Assembly (NCBI GenBank): GCA_002375695.1
Contig: DFMO01000006.1
Location: 372,001-436,000 of the forward strand
DNA: 64,000 nucleotides
Reading direction: 5' to 3'
From: Flavobacteriaceae bacterium UBA3591
GTDB taxonomy: Bacteria; Bacteroidota; Bacteroidia; Flavobacteriales; Flavobacteriaceae
The notes beneath the pieces were generated by a model. That model searched no databases. It saw nothing but the letters and a program-made list of their open reading frames with translations, and was not told where the DNA came from. Position numbers and translations under genes: made by a program. This document shows positions 27,352-36,486 of this stretch, piece after piece (positions within the stretch are counted from its first letter, which is position 1; every line of letters begins with the position of its first letter).

Positions 27352-28119
27352 TTATTTATTCATTGCCTCGGCGCGACCGGTATAAATTTCAGCTTTTGTA
27401 GCTTCGGTTGCACTTGGATATTCGTCTGCTATTTTTTTGAAATGTGCTAAGGCCTTATCATTTTTATTTAAAGCCATTGCCGTAATACCAGCTTTTAATA
27501 AAAAGCGTGGTGTAGTAAAGTTGTTAGCGCGCATTGTAGCTGCTTCTTCGTAATATTTTAAAGCATCTTCATTTTGACCTAATTGTACAAAAGCGTCGCC
27601 AATACCTCCTTTTGCTAAAGGGGCTAACATTTCGTCATCACTTTTAAATTTATCAAGGTGCGCAATAGCTTCTTGGTATTTATTAGTGTTTAGATAAGCC
27701 ATTCCTGCGTAGTAATACGCTAAGTTTGCTGCATCGGTTCCGCTGTAGTTATCAATTATATCTAAAAACCCGTACTTGCCCTCGCCTCCTTGAAGAGAAA
27801 GGTTGTACAATGAATCTTTTGCAGTGGCAGTTAATGCCTCTTCCCAATAGTTTTGCGCCTGGAACATTTCGTTCATCGCTTCGGCCTCTTTTGGAGTTTT
27901 TATATATTGATCGTAAGCAAAATATCCTAAAACACCAACAGCTACAACAATAATAAAGGCTAAAATACCTTTTTGGTTTTCTTCTACCCAAGCTTCGGTT
28001 TTTGAGGCACCCTCGTCTAGGGTGTTAAATACCTCTGCTGTTGTGCTATTATCTTCAAGCTCTTCTTGCTTTTCAATTTTGGTCTTTGGTTTACCACCGC
28101 GTTTTTTGTACGTTGCCAT
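27352..28119 (-). CDS. TPR-repeat membrane-anchored protein (YfgM-like)
   Basis: 255 residues: about 45 charged residues, one TM helix at about 52-70 (GILAFIIVVAVGVLGYFAYD), then a periplasmic tetratricopeptide region with repeats such as ANLAYYYAGMAYLNTNKYQEAIAHLDKF and GDAFVQLGQNEDALKYYEEAA. The architecture resembles YfgM, an ancillary SecYEG-associated chaperone, but the match is by layout only. It is directly upstream of ribH and divergent from recF. Confidence 0.82.
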   Translation of the reverse strand: MATYKKRGGKPKTKIEKQEELEDNSTTAEVFNTLDEGASKTEAWVEENQKGILAFIIVVAVGVLGYFAYDQYIKTPKEAEAMNEMFQAQNYWEEALTATAKDSLYNLSLQGGEGKYGFLDIIDNYSGTDAANLAYYYAGMAYLNTNKYQEAIAHLDKFKSDDEMLAPLAKGGIGDAFVQLGQNEDALKYYEEAATMRANNFTTPRFLLKAGITAMALNKNDKALAHFKKIADEYPSATEATKAEIYTGRAEAMNK

Positions 28120-28142
28120 ATTATTACTTCTGTTTATTTAAT

Positions 28143-28162
28143 ATTCCCGCCTTCGCGGGAAT
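28143..28162. promoter_or_regulatory. GC-rich hairpin in the leader of the TPR-ribH operon
   Basis: Perfect 8-bp stem ATTCCCGC / GCGGGAAT with a 4-base loop, in very AT-rich surroundings. On the minus strand it lies just after a -7-like box TATTTTTG (28176-28169), so it would form the first bases of the TPR-ribH mRNA. It could stabilise the 5' end or be a dispersed palindromic repeat. Confidence 0.5.
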
Positions 28163-28409
28163 GGCGCAAAAATAAAATTTTTAATGGAATTTAAAAGAAA
28201 TACTATTTCTTATTTTTAATATTTTGCCCCCACACTTTTAAACCGTCTTAAAAAGTTGTTTTATTCGCAATTGCGCGGTAAAAAATAACTTTCCACACAA
28301 CTATCGGTTAAATCGCTACAAACATCTTATTTTTACACTTTTTAATAGCTTATTAAATTTCCAACGTTGTGGCTATTTCTATCTAAAAAATTGCTACTTT
28401 AATTAATAT

Positions 28410-29501
28410 ATGATTTTACAAAAATTATCGCTCCTTAACTATAAAAACTTTGAAGCCGAAAGCTTCGAATTTGACCCTAAAATTAATTGTTTTGTGGGAA
28501 ATAATGGCGTAGGAAAAACAAACGTGCTAGATGCAATTTACCACTTGTCCTTCGGGAAAAGTTATTTTAACCCAATTACCACTCAAAACATAAAGCACGG
28601 CGAAGATTTTTTTGTGGTTGAAGGATACTACGAAAAAAACGATACTCCCGAAAAAATAGTAGTAAGCGCAAAAAAAGGTCAAAAAAAAGTTATAAAACGA
28701 AACGGAAAAGCGTACGATAAATTTAGCGAACACATAGGTTTTTTGCCTTTGGTAATTATTTCGCCGGCCGATAGAGATTTAATTATAGAAGGCAGCGATA
28801 CCCGCCGAAAATTTATTGATGGCGTAATTTCGCAACGCGACCAAGATTATTTAAACACGCTACTTAACTACAACAAAGTGCTCGCCCAGCGCAATTCGCT
28901 GTTGAAATATTTCGTTGCCAATAATACTTTTAACCAAGATACTATTGATATTTACAACGAGCAATTGCATACTTACGGCACTTCAATTTTTGGCAAACGA
29001 ACGGCGTTTTTGGAAGAGTTTTTACCAATATTTTTAAATCGATATAAAGCCATAAGCAGTGGCGACGAGCGTATAAATTTAGTGTACCAAAGTCAGTTGC
29101 AAGAAAACGATTTACACACTTTGCTCACCACAAATATTAACAAAGATAGGTTTTCGCAATACACTAATTTTGGGATTCATAAAGACGATTTAGTTTTTGA
29201 AATTGACGGGCACCCAATTAAAAAGTTTGGCTCGCAGGGACAACAAAAATCGTATTTAATTGCTTTAAAATTGGCGCAATTCGACTTTATAAAAAATCAT
29301 TCAAAAACAAATCCTATTTTGCTCTTAGATGATATTTTTGATAAATTGGACGAGACACGCGTTACGCACTTAATTAGTTTGGTAGATAACGAAAACTTTG
29401 GACAATTGTTTATTAGCGATACACACGCCGAGCGTACCGAAGAAGTAATTAAAAAAGTGCATCAAACTTATAAAATGTTTCCTTTAAGCACTGTAAACTA
29501 A
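28410..29501 (+). CDS. recF: DNA replication and repair protein RecF
   Basis: SMC-like ATPase that loads RecA at gapped DNA with RecO and RecR, 363 residues. Walker [10 protein letters not shown] is at residues 30-38, the signature [19 protein letters not shown] near 272-290, and Walker [15 protein letters not shown] near 302-315. Length matches the family. Its order before a DUF721 gene is a common arrangement. No dnaA or dnaN is near, so this is not an origin-type recF cluster. Confidence 0.96.
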   Translation: MILQKLSLLNYKNFEAESFEFDPKINCFVGNNGVGKTNVLDAIYHLSFGKSYFNPITTQNIKHGEDFFVVEGYYEKNDTPEKIVVSAKKGQKKVIKRNGKAYDKFSEHIGFLPLVIISPADRDLIIEGSDTRRKFIDGVISQRDQDYLNTLLNYNKVLAQRNSLLKYFVANNTFNQDTIDIYNEQLHTYGTSIFGKRTAFLEEFLPIFLNRYKAISSGDERINLVYQSQLQENDLHTLLTTNINKDRFSQYTNFGIHKDDLVFEIDGHPIKKFGSQGQQKSYLIALKLAQFDFIKNHSKTNPILLLDDIFDKLDETRVTHLISLVDNENFGQLFISDTHAERTEEVIKKVHQTYKMFPLSTVN

Positions 29502-29550
29502 ACGGTTTGACTTTAAAACAAAAGAAGCTGAATAATACGAATAACCAATT

Positions 29551-29973
29551 ATGAACTTGAAAATTTTAATATTTTTATTTGCGTTAGTCGCCCTATCGTG
29601 CGAAAAACCAAACCCCGAGTTACAAAAAGAAAATTTAGCGGGATATTGGGAAATTAAAACCGTAACTTTAAAAAATGGTGACTCCAAAGACTACAGTGTA
29701 AATATGGTAATTGACTATATTGAAGTAAAAGGCGACAGCGGTTTTCGCACAAAAGTGTCGCCAAAAATAGACGGTAGTTTTACCACCAATGGCACTGCCG
29801 AAAGTTTTAAGTTAAAAGTTGAAAACGACAGTTTAAGAATGTATTATAAAACTACATTCGACACGTGGAAAGAGACGGTTATTTCGGCAAAAGACAGTAC
29901 TCTCGTTATAAAAAATGAAGACGATAAAATTTACACTTACCGTAAATTTAAACAATTTGAATTCACAAAATAA
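29551..29973 (+). CDS. Lipocalin-like lipoprotein
   Basis: 140 residues with a lipoprotein signal: MNLKILIFLFALVALSC, Cys at residue 17. The mature part begins a lipocalin-like pattern (AGYWEIKTVTLKNGDSKDY) and alternates beta strands to the end (DDKIYTYRKFKQFEF). I do not recognise a named family. It lies between recF and the DUF721 gene on the same strand, with gaps of 49 and 29 bases. Confidence 0.75.
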   Translation: MNLKILIFLFALVALSCEKPNPELQKENLAGYWEIKTVTLKNGDSKDYSVNMVIDYIEVKGDSGFRTKVSPKIDGSFTTNGTAESFKLKVENDSLRMYYKTTFDTWKETVISAKDSTLVIKNEDDKIYTYRKFKQFEFTK

Positions 29974-30002
29974 TTTTAAAAACCTATTGATTTAGTAATA
30001 TA

Positions 30003-30299
30003 ATGGCAAAAAGAAACGCAGAAAACATTTCTATTGGCGATGCTTTAAAAGAGTTTATTGGAAAAAACCGACTTGAAAAAGGTTTAGATAAAGTAAATGC
30101 AAAAGAAGCGTGGAATACAGTTATGGGCCAAGCTATTTCAAAATATACAACCGATATTAAACTAGATAGAGAAACGCTGTACGTACAGCTGTCATCTTCG
30201 GTTCTGCGCGAAGAACTGAGTTACGGGAAAGAGAAAATTATAAAATTACTTAACGAAGAGATGAAAAAGGAGTTAATTAAAAAACTTATTCTTCGTTAG
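30003..30299 (+). CDS. DUF721 (DciA-like) domain protein
   Basis: 98-residue basic protein of the DUF721 family, related to DciA, the replicative helicase-loading factor of many bacteria lacking DnaC. Seen here are ISIGDALKEFIGKNRLEKGLDK, then VNAKEAWNTVMGQAISKYT and LYVQLSSSVLREELSYGKEKIIKLLN, which fit the KH-like DciA core. It is small compared with proteobacterial DciA. Helicase-loading is inferred from family, and the recF neighbourhood agrees with a DNA role. Confidence 0.85.
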   Translation: MAKRNAENISIGDALKEFIGKNRLEKGLDKVNAKEAWNTVMGQAISKYTTDIKLDRETLYVQLSSSVLREELSYGKEKIIKLLNEEMKKELIKKLILR

Positions 30300-30310
30300 G
30301 TTTTGGTATT

Positions 30311-30342
30311 AAAAAACGCCTTCCAGTAGGAAGGCGTTTTTT
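30311..30342. terminator. Bidirectional terminator between DUF721 gene and ndk
   Basis: Perfect 14-bp stem AAAAAACGCCTTCC / GGAAGGCGTTTTTT with a 4-base loop, serving both convergent genes. Confidence 0.9.
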
Positions 30343-30361
30343 AATTATATATCGTCAATGA

Positions 30362-30781
30362 TTAAAACATTTCGCGTCCTGCAAAGTGGAAAGCACTTTC
30401 AATAGCTGCGTTTTCATCGCTATCGCTACCGTGAACAGCGTTTTCACCAATAGAAGCTGCATATAATTTACGGATAGTACCTTCGGCAGCATCGGCTGGG
30501 TTGGTTGCTCCAATTAACGTACGGAAATCTTCAACTGCATTTTCTTTTTCAAGAATTGCCGCTACAATTGGTCCGCGAGTCATATACTCTACTAACTCAC
30601 CATAAAATGGACGCTCGCTGTGCACTGCGTAAAATTCTTTAGCATCTTGCGTAGTCATTTGAGTTAATTTCATCGCTACGATTCTAAAACCTGAAGCGTT
30701 AATTTTTTCAAGAATTGCCCCGATGTGTCCTTTTTCAACTGCATCTGGCTTTAACATTGTAAATGTTCTGTCTGTTCTCAT
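30362..30781 (-). CDS. ndk: Nucleoside diphosphate kinase
   Basis: 139 residues, the family length. [20 protein letters not shown] opens the protein, and the active-site signature with the phospho-accepting His is near 115 ([13 protein letters not shown]). It balances NTP and dNTP pools. The longer frame from 30835 starts upstream of the promoter at 30802-30831, so the ATG at 30781 is right. Confidence 0.97.
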   Translation of the reverse strand: MRTDRTFTMLKPDAVEKGHIGAILEKINASGFRIVAMKLTQMTTQDAKEFYAVHSERPFYGELVEYMTRGPIVAAILEKENAVEDFRTLIGATNPADAAEGTIRKLYAASIGENAVHGSDSDENAAIESAFHFAGREMF

Positions 30782-30801
30782 TTTGTATTTTAAAATTTCG
30801 G

Positions 30802-30831
30802 CAAAAATAACTATTTGCAAATGAAATACAA
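30802..30831 (-). promoter_or_regulatory. Promoter of ndk
   Basis: Minus strand TTG at 30831-30829, 19 bases, TATTTTTG at 30809-30802. It predicts a leader of only about 15-20 bases before the ndk start. Confidence 0.75.
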
Positions 30832-30961
30832 GCAATTATGCAAGGTTTAATATTAAACCCCCTTTAAGGATTGGTTTAAAAACAGTAGCAAACCTTAAAT
30901 ACAATGAGCCTACAGACAATTATCTTTGGGGTTAAAAGGCTTTATCGTATCTTCGCCACCT

Positions 30962-31984
30962 ATGAATAAAGAGACCACTCAAACAGTAAAAGAGCTGTTA
31001 GCATGCCCGCAAAAAATAGTTGTTGTAGGGCATAAAAACCCCGACGGCGATGCTATTGGCTCCTGCTTAGGACTTTCACATTTTTTAAAACAATTTGGGC
31101 ACGAAGTAAGTGTAATTATGCCAAATGATTTCCCCGAATTTTTAAAATGGCTACCAGGGGTTGACTCTATTAAAATTTACGAAAAGCAAAAGGACGAGAC
31201 GGCTCAATTAATAGAAGCTGCAAATGTAATCTTCACTTTAGATTTTAACACTTTGGAACGTGTGGGCGAAATGTGCGAACTTTTTAAAAGCGCAACCGCA
31301 AAATTTGTAATGATAGACCACCACCAGCAACCAGATAATTATGCGGTTGCTACTTATAGCGATGTTTCTATGAGTTCTACTTGCGAGATGGTTTATCACT
31401 TTATTAATGCCGTGCAAGAAAGTGACACAATTACCGAAGAAATTGCAATTAACCTCTATACCGGAATTATGACCGATACGGGTTCTTTTCGGTTTTCTTC
31501 AACAAGTCCTACTACCCATAGAGTGGCAGCAAAATTAATTGAAGCAGGGGCGCAAAGTGCTATTATTAATCAAAATGTATACGACAATAATAGCCCAGAT
31601 AGAATGAGGCTTTTGGGGGTAGCTTTAAACAATTTGGTAATTTTGCCCGAAATGAACACCGCCTACATCACCCTAACCCAAAAAGAATTGGATGACAACA
31701 ATTTTAAAAAGGGCGACACCGAAGGTTTTGTAAATTATGCGCTCTCTATAAAAGGAGTTTTATTTGCGGTAATTTTTATAGAAAACAAAAATGAAGATAT
31801 GGTAAAAATATCGTTTAGAAGTAAAGGTCAATTTTCTGTAAACGAGTTTGCACGTAATCATTTTAGCGGCGGCGGGCATAATAACGCTGCGGGTGGAAAA
31901 AGTTCGCAAGACCTTAACAAAACTGTAAACGATTTTATTAGTATCTTGCCACGATATAAAAACCAACTCACCAATGCCCTATAA
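30962..31984 (+). CDS. nrnA: DHH/DHHA1 phosphoesterase (NrnA-like oligoribonuclease / PAP phosphatase)
   Basis: 340 residues. DHH motifs are complete: VGHKNPDGDAIGSCLGLSHF, FTLDFNTLERVG, VMIDHHQQPDNY and GIMTDTGSFRFSS. The C-terminal DHHA1 substrate motif is FSGGGHNNAAGGKS. It degrades nano-RNA or pAp; which dominates cannot be told. The in-frame TTG at 30926 overlaps a -7-like box (30921-30928), so the ATG at 30962 is chosen. The 3' end overlaps gldI by 11 bases. Confidence 0.92.
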   Translation: MNKETTQTVKELLACPQKIVVVGHKNPDGDAIGSCLGLSHFLKQFGHEVSVIMPNDFPEFLKWLPGVDSIKIYEKQKDETAQLIEAANVIFTLDFNTLERVGEMCELFKSATAKFVMIDHHQQPDNYAVATYSDVSMSSTCEMVYHFINAVQESDTITEEIAINLYTGIMTDTGSFRFSSTSPTTHRVAAKLIEAGAQSAIINQNVYDNNSPDRMRLLGVALNNLVILPEMNTAYITLTQKELDDNNFKKGDTEGFVNYALSIKGVLFAVIFIENKNEDMVKISFRSKGQFSVNEFARNHFSGGGHNNAAGGKSSQDLNKTVNDFISILPRYKNQLTNAL

Positions 31985-32522
31985 GCTGGTATACAGTATT
32001 GTACTTTTCTCATTAATGCTTGCGTGCAAAAGCCCGGAGGCAAGACGCCCCGTACAAAGTGCGACGGGGTCGTTTATAAAAAAATCTGCCGATAGAAATA
32101 AAAAGATTTACGATCAAGAGAAAAATTACATCGAAAAAATAATGGCAAATGATTCTACTACAGATTATATTTCATCTGAAAATGGCTTTTGGTATTATTA
32201 CAACACAAAAGATTCTACAAGCACCCAAAACCCACAGGTAGGCGATTTGGTTAAGTTTTCGTATAATATTAAAGACTTTAATGGCAACGTTATTATTTCA
32301 AAAGAAGAAAACGGCGTGCAACAATATAAAGTAGACCAAAGTAACCAAGATTTAATTTCGGGGGTACGCGAGGGTATAAAACTTATGAAAGTAGGCGAAA
32401 CTGTTACCTTTTTGTTTCCTTCGTATAAAGCATTTGGATATTACGGCATCGAAGAAAAACTTGGAACAAACATCCCTGTTCAAAGTACAATTACATTACA
32501 CTCAATAGAACAATCAAACTAA
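31974..32522 (+). CDS. gldI: Gliding motility-associated FKBP-type PPIase GldI
   Basis: 182-residue lipoprotein with a signal ending LMLACKS (Cys at 15) and a C-terminal FKBP domain (about 85-180: PQVGDLVKFSYNIKDFNGNV, SGVREGIKLMKVGETVTFLFPSYKAFGYYG). It resembles GldI of gliding Bacteroidota, a periplasmic folding helper needed for gliding and T9SS function in Flavobacterium. Overlap with nrnA and a 14-base gap to the next PPIase suggest one transcript. Confidence 0.88.
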   Translation: MPYKLVYSIVLFSLMLACKSPEARRPVQSATGSFIKKSADRNKKIYDQEKNYIEKIMANDSTTDYISSENGFWYYYNTKDSTSTQNPQVGDLVKFSYNIKDFNGNVIISKEENGVQQYKVDQSNQDLISGVREGIKLMKVGETVTFLFPSYKAFGYYGIEEKLGTNIPVQSTITLHSIEQSN

Positions 32523-32536
32523 ATCAAATTTTTTAA

Positions 32537-33646
32537 ATGATGAAAAAACTAACATTTCTATTCTTATTACTAACACTAGCATTTGCATCTTGTCAAGAAA
32601 AATATCCTGAATTAGAAGATGGAGTGTATGCCGAGTTCATTACAAACAAAGGCACCTTTGTAGCCAAACTTAAAAATGAAACCGCTCCCCTAACCGTTTC
32701 AAATTTTGTTGCCCTAGCCGAAGGAACCAACGGTATGGTTGACTCACTTTTTAAGGGAAAGCGTTTTTATGACGGACTTACGTTTCACAGGGTTATTAAA
32801 GATTTTATGATTCAAGGTGGAGATCCAAAAGGCGACGGTACTGGCGGTCCAGGATATGCGTTTCCAGATGAGCCCAATGATTCTATTCACTTCACAAAAA
32901 AAGGCTTGTTAGCAATGGCTAATTCGGGGCCAAATACCAATGGAAGTCAGTTTTTTGTTACCCTTAAAGAAACACCGTGGTTAAATGGACGCCACACTAT
33001 TTTTGGTGAAATTGTAATGGGCCAAGAAGTTGTAGATTCAATAGGAAATGTTGAAACTGAAAAGCCGGGCGATAAGCCTAAAGATTCCGTGGTGATAGAA
33101 ACAGTGAACATCATAAATAAAGGCAACACAAAAGTTCCTTATTTCACCGAAGAAATGGCAAAACTTGAAAAAGAAAAAAAGGAAAAAGAAGAACGCATTA
33201 ATAAAGTTGCCGAAAAACAAGCCAAAGAGCTCGAAGCTATGAGAGCAAAAGCAGATTCATTACCATCGGGAGTGCAAATGTACTTTAACGAAAAAGGCGA
33301 TGGACCACAACCAAAACAAGGCGATAAAATATTGATGAATTACGCCGGGTATTTAACCGATGGTCACTTATTCGACTCAAATATTCTTGCCAATGCAGAG
33401 CGTTATGAAATGGTTGATGAAATGCGTAAAGCTGCTGGCCAATATGTACCAGTTCCAACAGATTACAGCACCGAAGCGAAATTAATTCCAGGTTTCCGCG
33501 AAGGATTATTAAATATGAAAGTAGGCGATAAAGCCACTATTTTTATCCCTTCGCACTTAGCTTATGGAAAAAGAGGAATTCCAGGAGTTATCCCATCAGA
33601 TGCCGAATTAATCTTTCAGCTCGAAATTGTTGAAATTGTAGAGTAA
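32537..33646 (+). CDS. Cyclophilin-FKBP fusion lipoprotein
   Basis: 369 residues joining two unrelated prolyl isomerase folds. After a lipoprotein signal (LAFASC, Cys at 19) comes a cyclophilin domain at about 30-195 with FHRVIKDFMIQGGDPKGDGTGG, then NTNGSQFFVTLKETPWLNGRHTIFGE. A charged helical linker (about 210-240, EKEKKEKEERINKVAEKQ) leads to an FKBP domain at about 255-369 with GPQPKQGDKILMNYAGYLTDG and SHLAYGKRGIPGVIPSDAELIF. It acts in the periplasm or on the outer membrane. It directly follows gldI. Confidence 0.93.
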   Translation: MMKKLTFLFLLLTLAFASCQEKYPELEDGVYAEFITNKGTFVAKLKNETAPLTVSNFVALAEGTNGMVDSLFKGKRFYDGLTFHRVIKDFMIQGGDPKGDGTGGPGYAFPDEPNDSIHFTKKGLLAMANSGPNTNGSQFFVTLKETPWLNGRHTIFGEIVMGQEVVDSIGNVETEKPGDKPKDSVVIETVNIINKGNTKVPYFTEEMAKLEKEKKEKEERINKVAEKQAKELEAMRAKADSLPSGVQMYFNEKGDGPQPKQGDKILMNYAGYLTDGHLFDSNILANAERYEMVDEMRKAAGQYVPVPTDYSTEAKLIPGFREGLLNMKVGDKATIFIPSHLAYGKRGIPGVIPSDAELIFQLEIVEIVE

Positions 33647-33664
33647 TTTCAAATATAACTTTAT

Positions 33665-33703
33665 AAAAAAAGAGGAAACAATTTAAATTGTTTCCTCTTT
33701 TTT
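33665..33703. terminator. Bidirectional terminator between PPIase gene and pepD
   Basis: A near-perfect palindrome of ~19 bp per arm (AGAGGAAACAATTT / AAATTGTTTCCTCT core) flanked by A and T runs. Confidence 0.9.
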
Positions 33704-33729
33704 ATTTTACCACAGTACGTATTATGGTT

Positions 33730-35181
33730 TTACTTTTTAGGAATATTCTTTAGAATTTCTAATACAAATTTCCAATATTTCTTAGCCGAAGATATGCTAG
33801 CACGCTCGTCTGGCGAGTGCGCCCCTTTAATTGTAGGGCCAAAAGAAATCATATCCATCCCAGGGTAATTTTGCCCTAAAATACCACATTCCAATCCGGC
33901 GTGGCAGGCTGCTACATTAGCCTTTTCGCCATTCATTTCTTGGTAAAGACTATCTAAAACCTTTAAAATATCACTATCCATATTTGGTGCCCAACCTGGG
34001 TAATCACCAGATAAATTTACGTTGTAACCCGCAAGTTCAAAAGTAGAAGTAAGTGCATTGGCTAACACTTCTTTTGATGATTCTACCGAGCTGCGTGTAA
34101 GGCATTCAATTTTAATTGTGCCATTTTCAACCGTAACTTTAGCAATATTGTTTGATGTTTCAACAAGATCTTCAATATCTGGGCTCATACGGTAAACACC
34201 GTTATGTGCGGCATTCATCGCATTTAAAAATTTTGTTTGATCTGCCGATGCCATTGTTTTTAAGCTGGAATCGGTACTCTTTTCGGCAGTTATCGTTAAA
34301 TTTTCTTCCAACGATTTGTACTCTGTAAGAATGTCATCCTTTATCTTTTCAAAAGCCGAATTAAACTCTTCTTCCGAAGTAACCATAACTTCTGCAACAC
34401 TTTCGCGCGGTATTGCATTTCTAAGGCTACCACCTTCCAACTTGGCTATTTGCATAAAATTATTAGTAGCAAAAAGCACACGATTCATAAGCTTGTTGGC
34501 GTTTCCTAAACCTTTAATAATATCCATTCCACTATGACCCCCATTTAATCCTTTTACTTTTATTGTAAAAGCAGTAGCATTTTGAGGCGCGTCATTTTCA
34601 GTATACGTTCCAGTGGCAGTAATATCTACCCCACCGGCACAGCCAACGCCTATTTCATCGTCTTCTTCGGTATCGAGATTTAGTAATATTTCACCTTGTA
34701 GCAATCCGCCTTTTAAGCCTTTTGCACCAGTCATTCCAGTTTCTTCATCGATGGTAAAAAGCGCTTCAATTGCAGGGTGCTCAATATTATCACTTTCCAA
34801 AATTGCCATTATTGTAGCAACACCCAAGCCGTTATCGGCACCTAAAGTGGTTCCTTTTGCACGCACCCAATCTCCATCTACGTACATTTCAATCCCTTGA
34901 GTATCGAAATCAAAATTGGTGTCGTTATTTTTTTGGTGAACCATATCTAAATGGCTTTGCAGAATAACCATTTTTCTATCTTCCAAACCTTTAGTCGCAG
35001 GCTTTCGAATAATAACATTACCTACCTCATCTTCAATTGTTTCTAGCCCAAGATTTTTACCAAAGTCTTTCATAAATGCAATTACACGTTCCTCTTTTTT
35101 TGAAGGTCGCGGTACCGCATTTAAATCGGCAAACTTATTCCAAAGTGCTTTGGGTTCAAGATTTCTTATTTCTTCGTTCAT
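33730..35181 (-). CDS. pepD: Aminoacyl-histidine dipeptidase (M20 family)
   Basis: Cytosolic dizinc dipeptidase of the PepD/carnosinase branch, 483 residues. Metal ligands sit in LQSHLDMVHQK (His, Asp), TLGADNGLGVATIMAI (bridging Asp), TIDEETGMTGAKGL (catalytic and ligand Glu) and near the end GPTIKGAHSPDERASI (His). The central lid/dimerisation domain is present. Length fits the family (~480-490). Monocistronic, convergent with the PPIase gene. Confidence 0.94.
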   Translation of the reverse strand: MNEEIRNLEPKALWNKFADLNAVPRPSKKEERVIAFMKDFGKNLGLETIEDEVGNVIIRKPATKGLEDRKMVILQSHLDMVHQKNNDTNFDFDTQGIEMYVDGDWVRAKGTTLGADNGLGVATIMAILESDNIEHPAIEALFTIDEETGMTGAKGLKGGLLQGEILLNLDTEEDDEIGVGCAGGVDITATGTYTENDAPQNATAFTIKVKGLNGGHSGMDIIKGLGNANKLMNRVLFATNNFMQIAKLEGGSLRNAIPRESVAEVMVTSEEEFNSAFEKIKDDILTEYKSLEENLTITAEKSTDSSLKTMASADQTKFLNAMNAAHNGVYRMSPDIEDLVETSNNIAKVTVENGTIKIECLTRSSVESSKEVLANALTSTFELAGYNVNLSGDYPGWAPNMDSDILKVLDSLYQEMNGEKANVAACHAGLECGILGQNYPGMDMISFGPTIKGAHSPDERASISSAKKYWKFVLEILKNIPKK

Positions 35182-35384
35182 AGTTTATACTTTTTGTTGA
35201 AATATTTATTTATCCAAAATTTACGAGGCATTTCGGCATTAAAATACCTTTTACCCATAATGTTGTTCCTAAACTATTGAATAGAAAAACATTTGTAAAT
35301 TTTGGGTTACAATTTCGCAAATTTACGGTTTTGCAATGGCTATAAAAATTATGTAGTAAAAGAATTCCTTCGTAAGTTTGATTT

Positions 35385-36452
35385 ATGCAAAAAAGAACCT
35401 CAGCACGCCTCGCTATTTTCCTATTTGTGCAAATAATAGCACTTCAAATTTTAAAATATTTCCCCGAGTTTGTAGAAAAATACTACAGCCTTGGTATCTA
35501 TCCGTATATTTCAAAAGTTGCGCGTTATATTTTTGGTTGGGTTCCATTTTCGGTGGGCGATTTGTTTTACCTGCTAATTATTTTACTAGCATTACGATGG
35601 TTATTTAAAAACGCAAAACGAATAAAAACCGACACTCTACAGTTTTTTGTAGATATTTTAGCAACGGTATCGGTAGTATATTTAATGTTTCACGTGCTTT
35701 GGGGATTTAATTATTACCGACTGCCATTACATAAATCGTTAAAATTAGAAAGCGATTATACCACCCAACAACTTGTAAGTACTACCCAACGGTTTATTGA
35801 AAAAAGTAACTCAATGCACCGAAAATTGGGTTATGCCGATAGTGTAAAAATTGATTTGCCTTATTCACAAAAAGAAATTTTTGAAAAAACTTTAAACGGT
35901 TATAAAAATCTGGAAAAAGAATTTCCCAAGCTTGCCATTTCACCCCGAAGTCTTAAAAAAAGTGGTTGGAGCTTAGGCTTAACAATTATGGGATACAGCG
36001 GTTATTTAAATCCGTTTTCGGGTGAAGCGCAAGTAAATAATTTAATTACAACCTATAAATTCCCGGTAGTTGCCTGCCACGAAGAGGCCCACCAAATAGG
36101 ATTTGCCGCCGAAAACGAAGCAAATTTTATAGCCTCGTTAGCTACCTTGCACAACGACGACCCATATATTCAATATGCGGGATATATTTTTACTTTACGG
36201 TATTTAATCAACGAGATTGCCCGAAGAGATGAGGCCAAATATTTCGAGCTTTTAACCACTATTAATCCCGGTATTTTAGAAAGCTACAAAGAAATGCGCG
36301 ATTTTTGGAAGCGCTACGAAAACCCATTAGAAGATTTTTCAAAAATTTTTTGGGACAACTTTTTAAAAGCCAACAACCAAAGTCGCGGTATTATGAGTTA
36401 CGACTATATGGTTGCGCTAATTGTAAATTATTTTGAAGACAGGCCAGTGTAA
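35385..36452 (+). CDS. DUF3810 domain membrane protein
   Basis: 355 residues with about three N-terminal TM helices (to ~residue 115) and a large extracytoplasmic or cytoplasmic domain. It carries a zinc-protease-like motif FPVVACHEEAHQIGFAAENEANFIASL, the HExxH-like HEEAH plus a downstream Glu, so a metallopeptidase activity is plausible. The GWSLGLTIMGYSGYLNPFSGEAQVN segment is typical of DUF3810 as I recall it. A -7-like TAAGTTTG at 35373-35380 lies only 5 bases before the start, hinting at a leaderless message. Confidence 0.85.
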   Translation: MQKRTSARLAIFLFVQIIALQILKYFPEFVEKYYSLGIYPYISKVARYIFGWVPFSVGDLFYLLIILLALRWLFKNAKRIKTDTLQFFVDILATVSVVYLMFHVLWGFNYYRLPLHKSLKLESDYTTQQLVSTTQRFIEKSNSMHRKLGYADSVKIDLPYSQKEIFEKTLNGYKNLEKEFPKLAISPRSLKKSGWSLGLTIMGYSGYLNPFSGEAQVNNLITTYKFPVVACHEEAHQIGFAAENEANFIASLATLHNDDPYIQYAGYIFTLRYLINEIARRDEAKYFELLTTINPGILESYKEMRDFWKRYENPLEDFSKIFWDNFLKANNQSRGIMSYDYMVALIVNYFEDRPV

Positions 36453-36486
36453 TTTCACAAAAAAGAAATTTTTATCAGGGTGAAAT

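Noticed and set aside
28143..28162. Hairpin as a CRISPR repeat
   Set aside because: Only one copy in the window, no spacers and no cas genes.
28280..28330. DnaA-box-like sequence (TTTCCACAC) upstream of recF, a possible origin
   Set aside because: A single poor match, no repeated boxes or AT-rich 13-mers, and no dnaA or dnaN nearby.
33665..33703. Long palindrome as a possible att site or IS end
   Set aside because: Position between convergent stops and flanking A/T runs fit a bidirectional terminator; no transposase or direct repeats.
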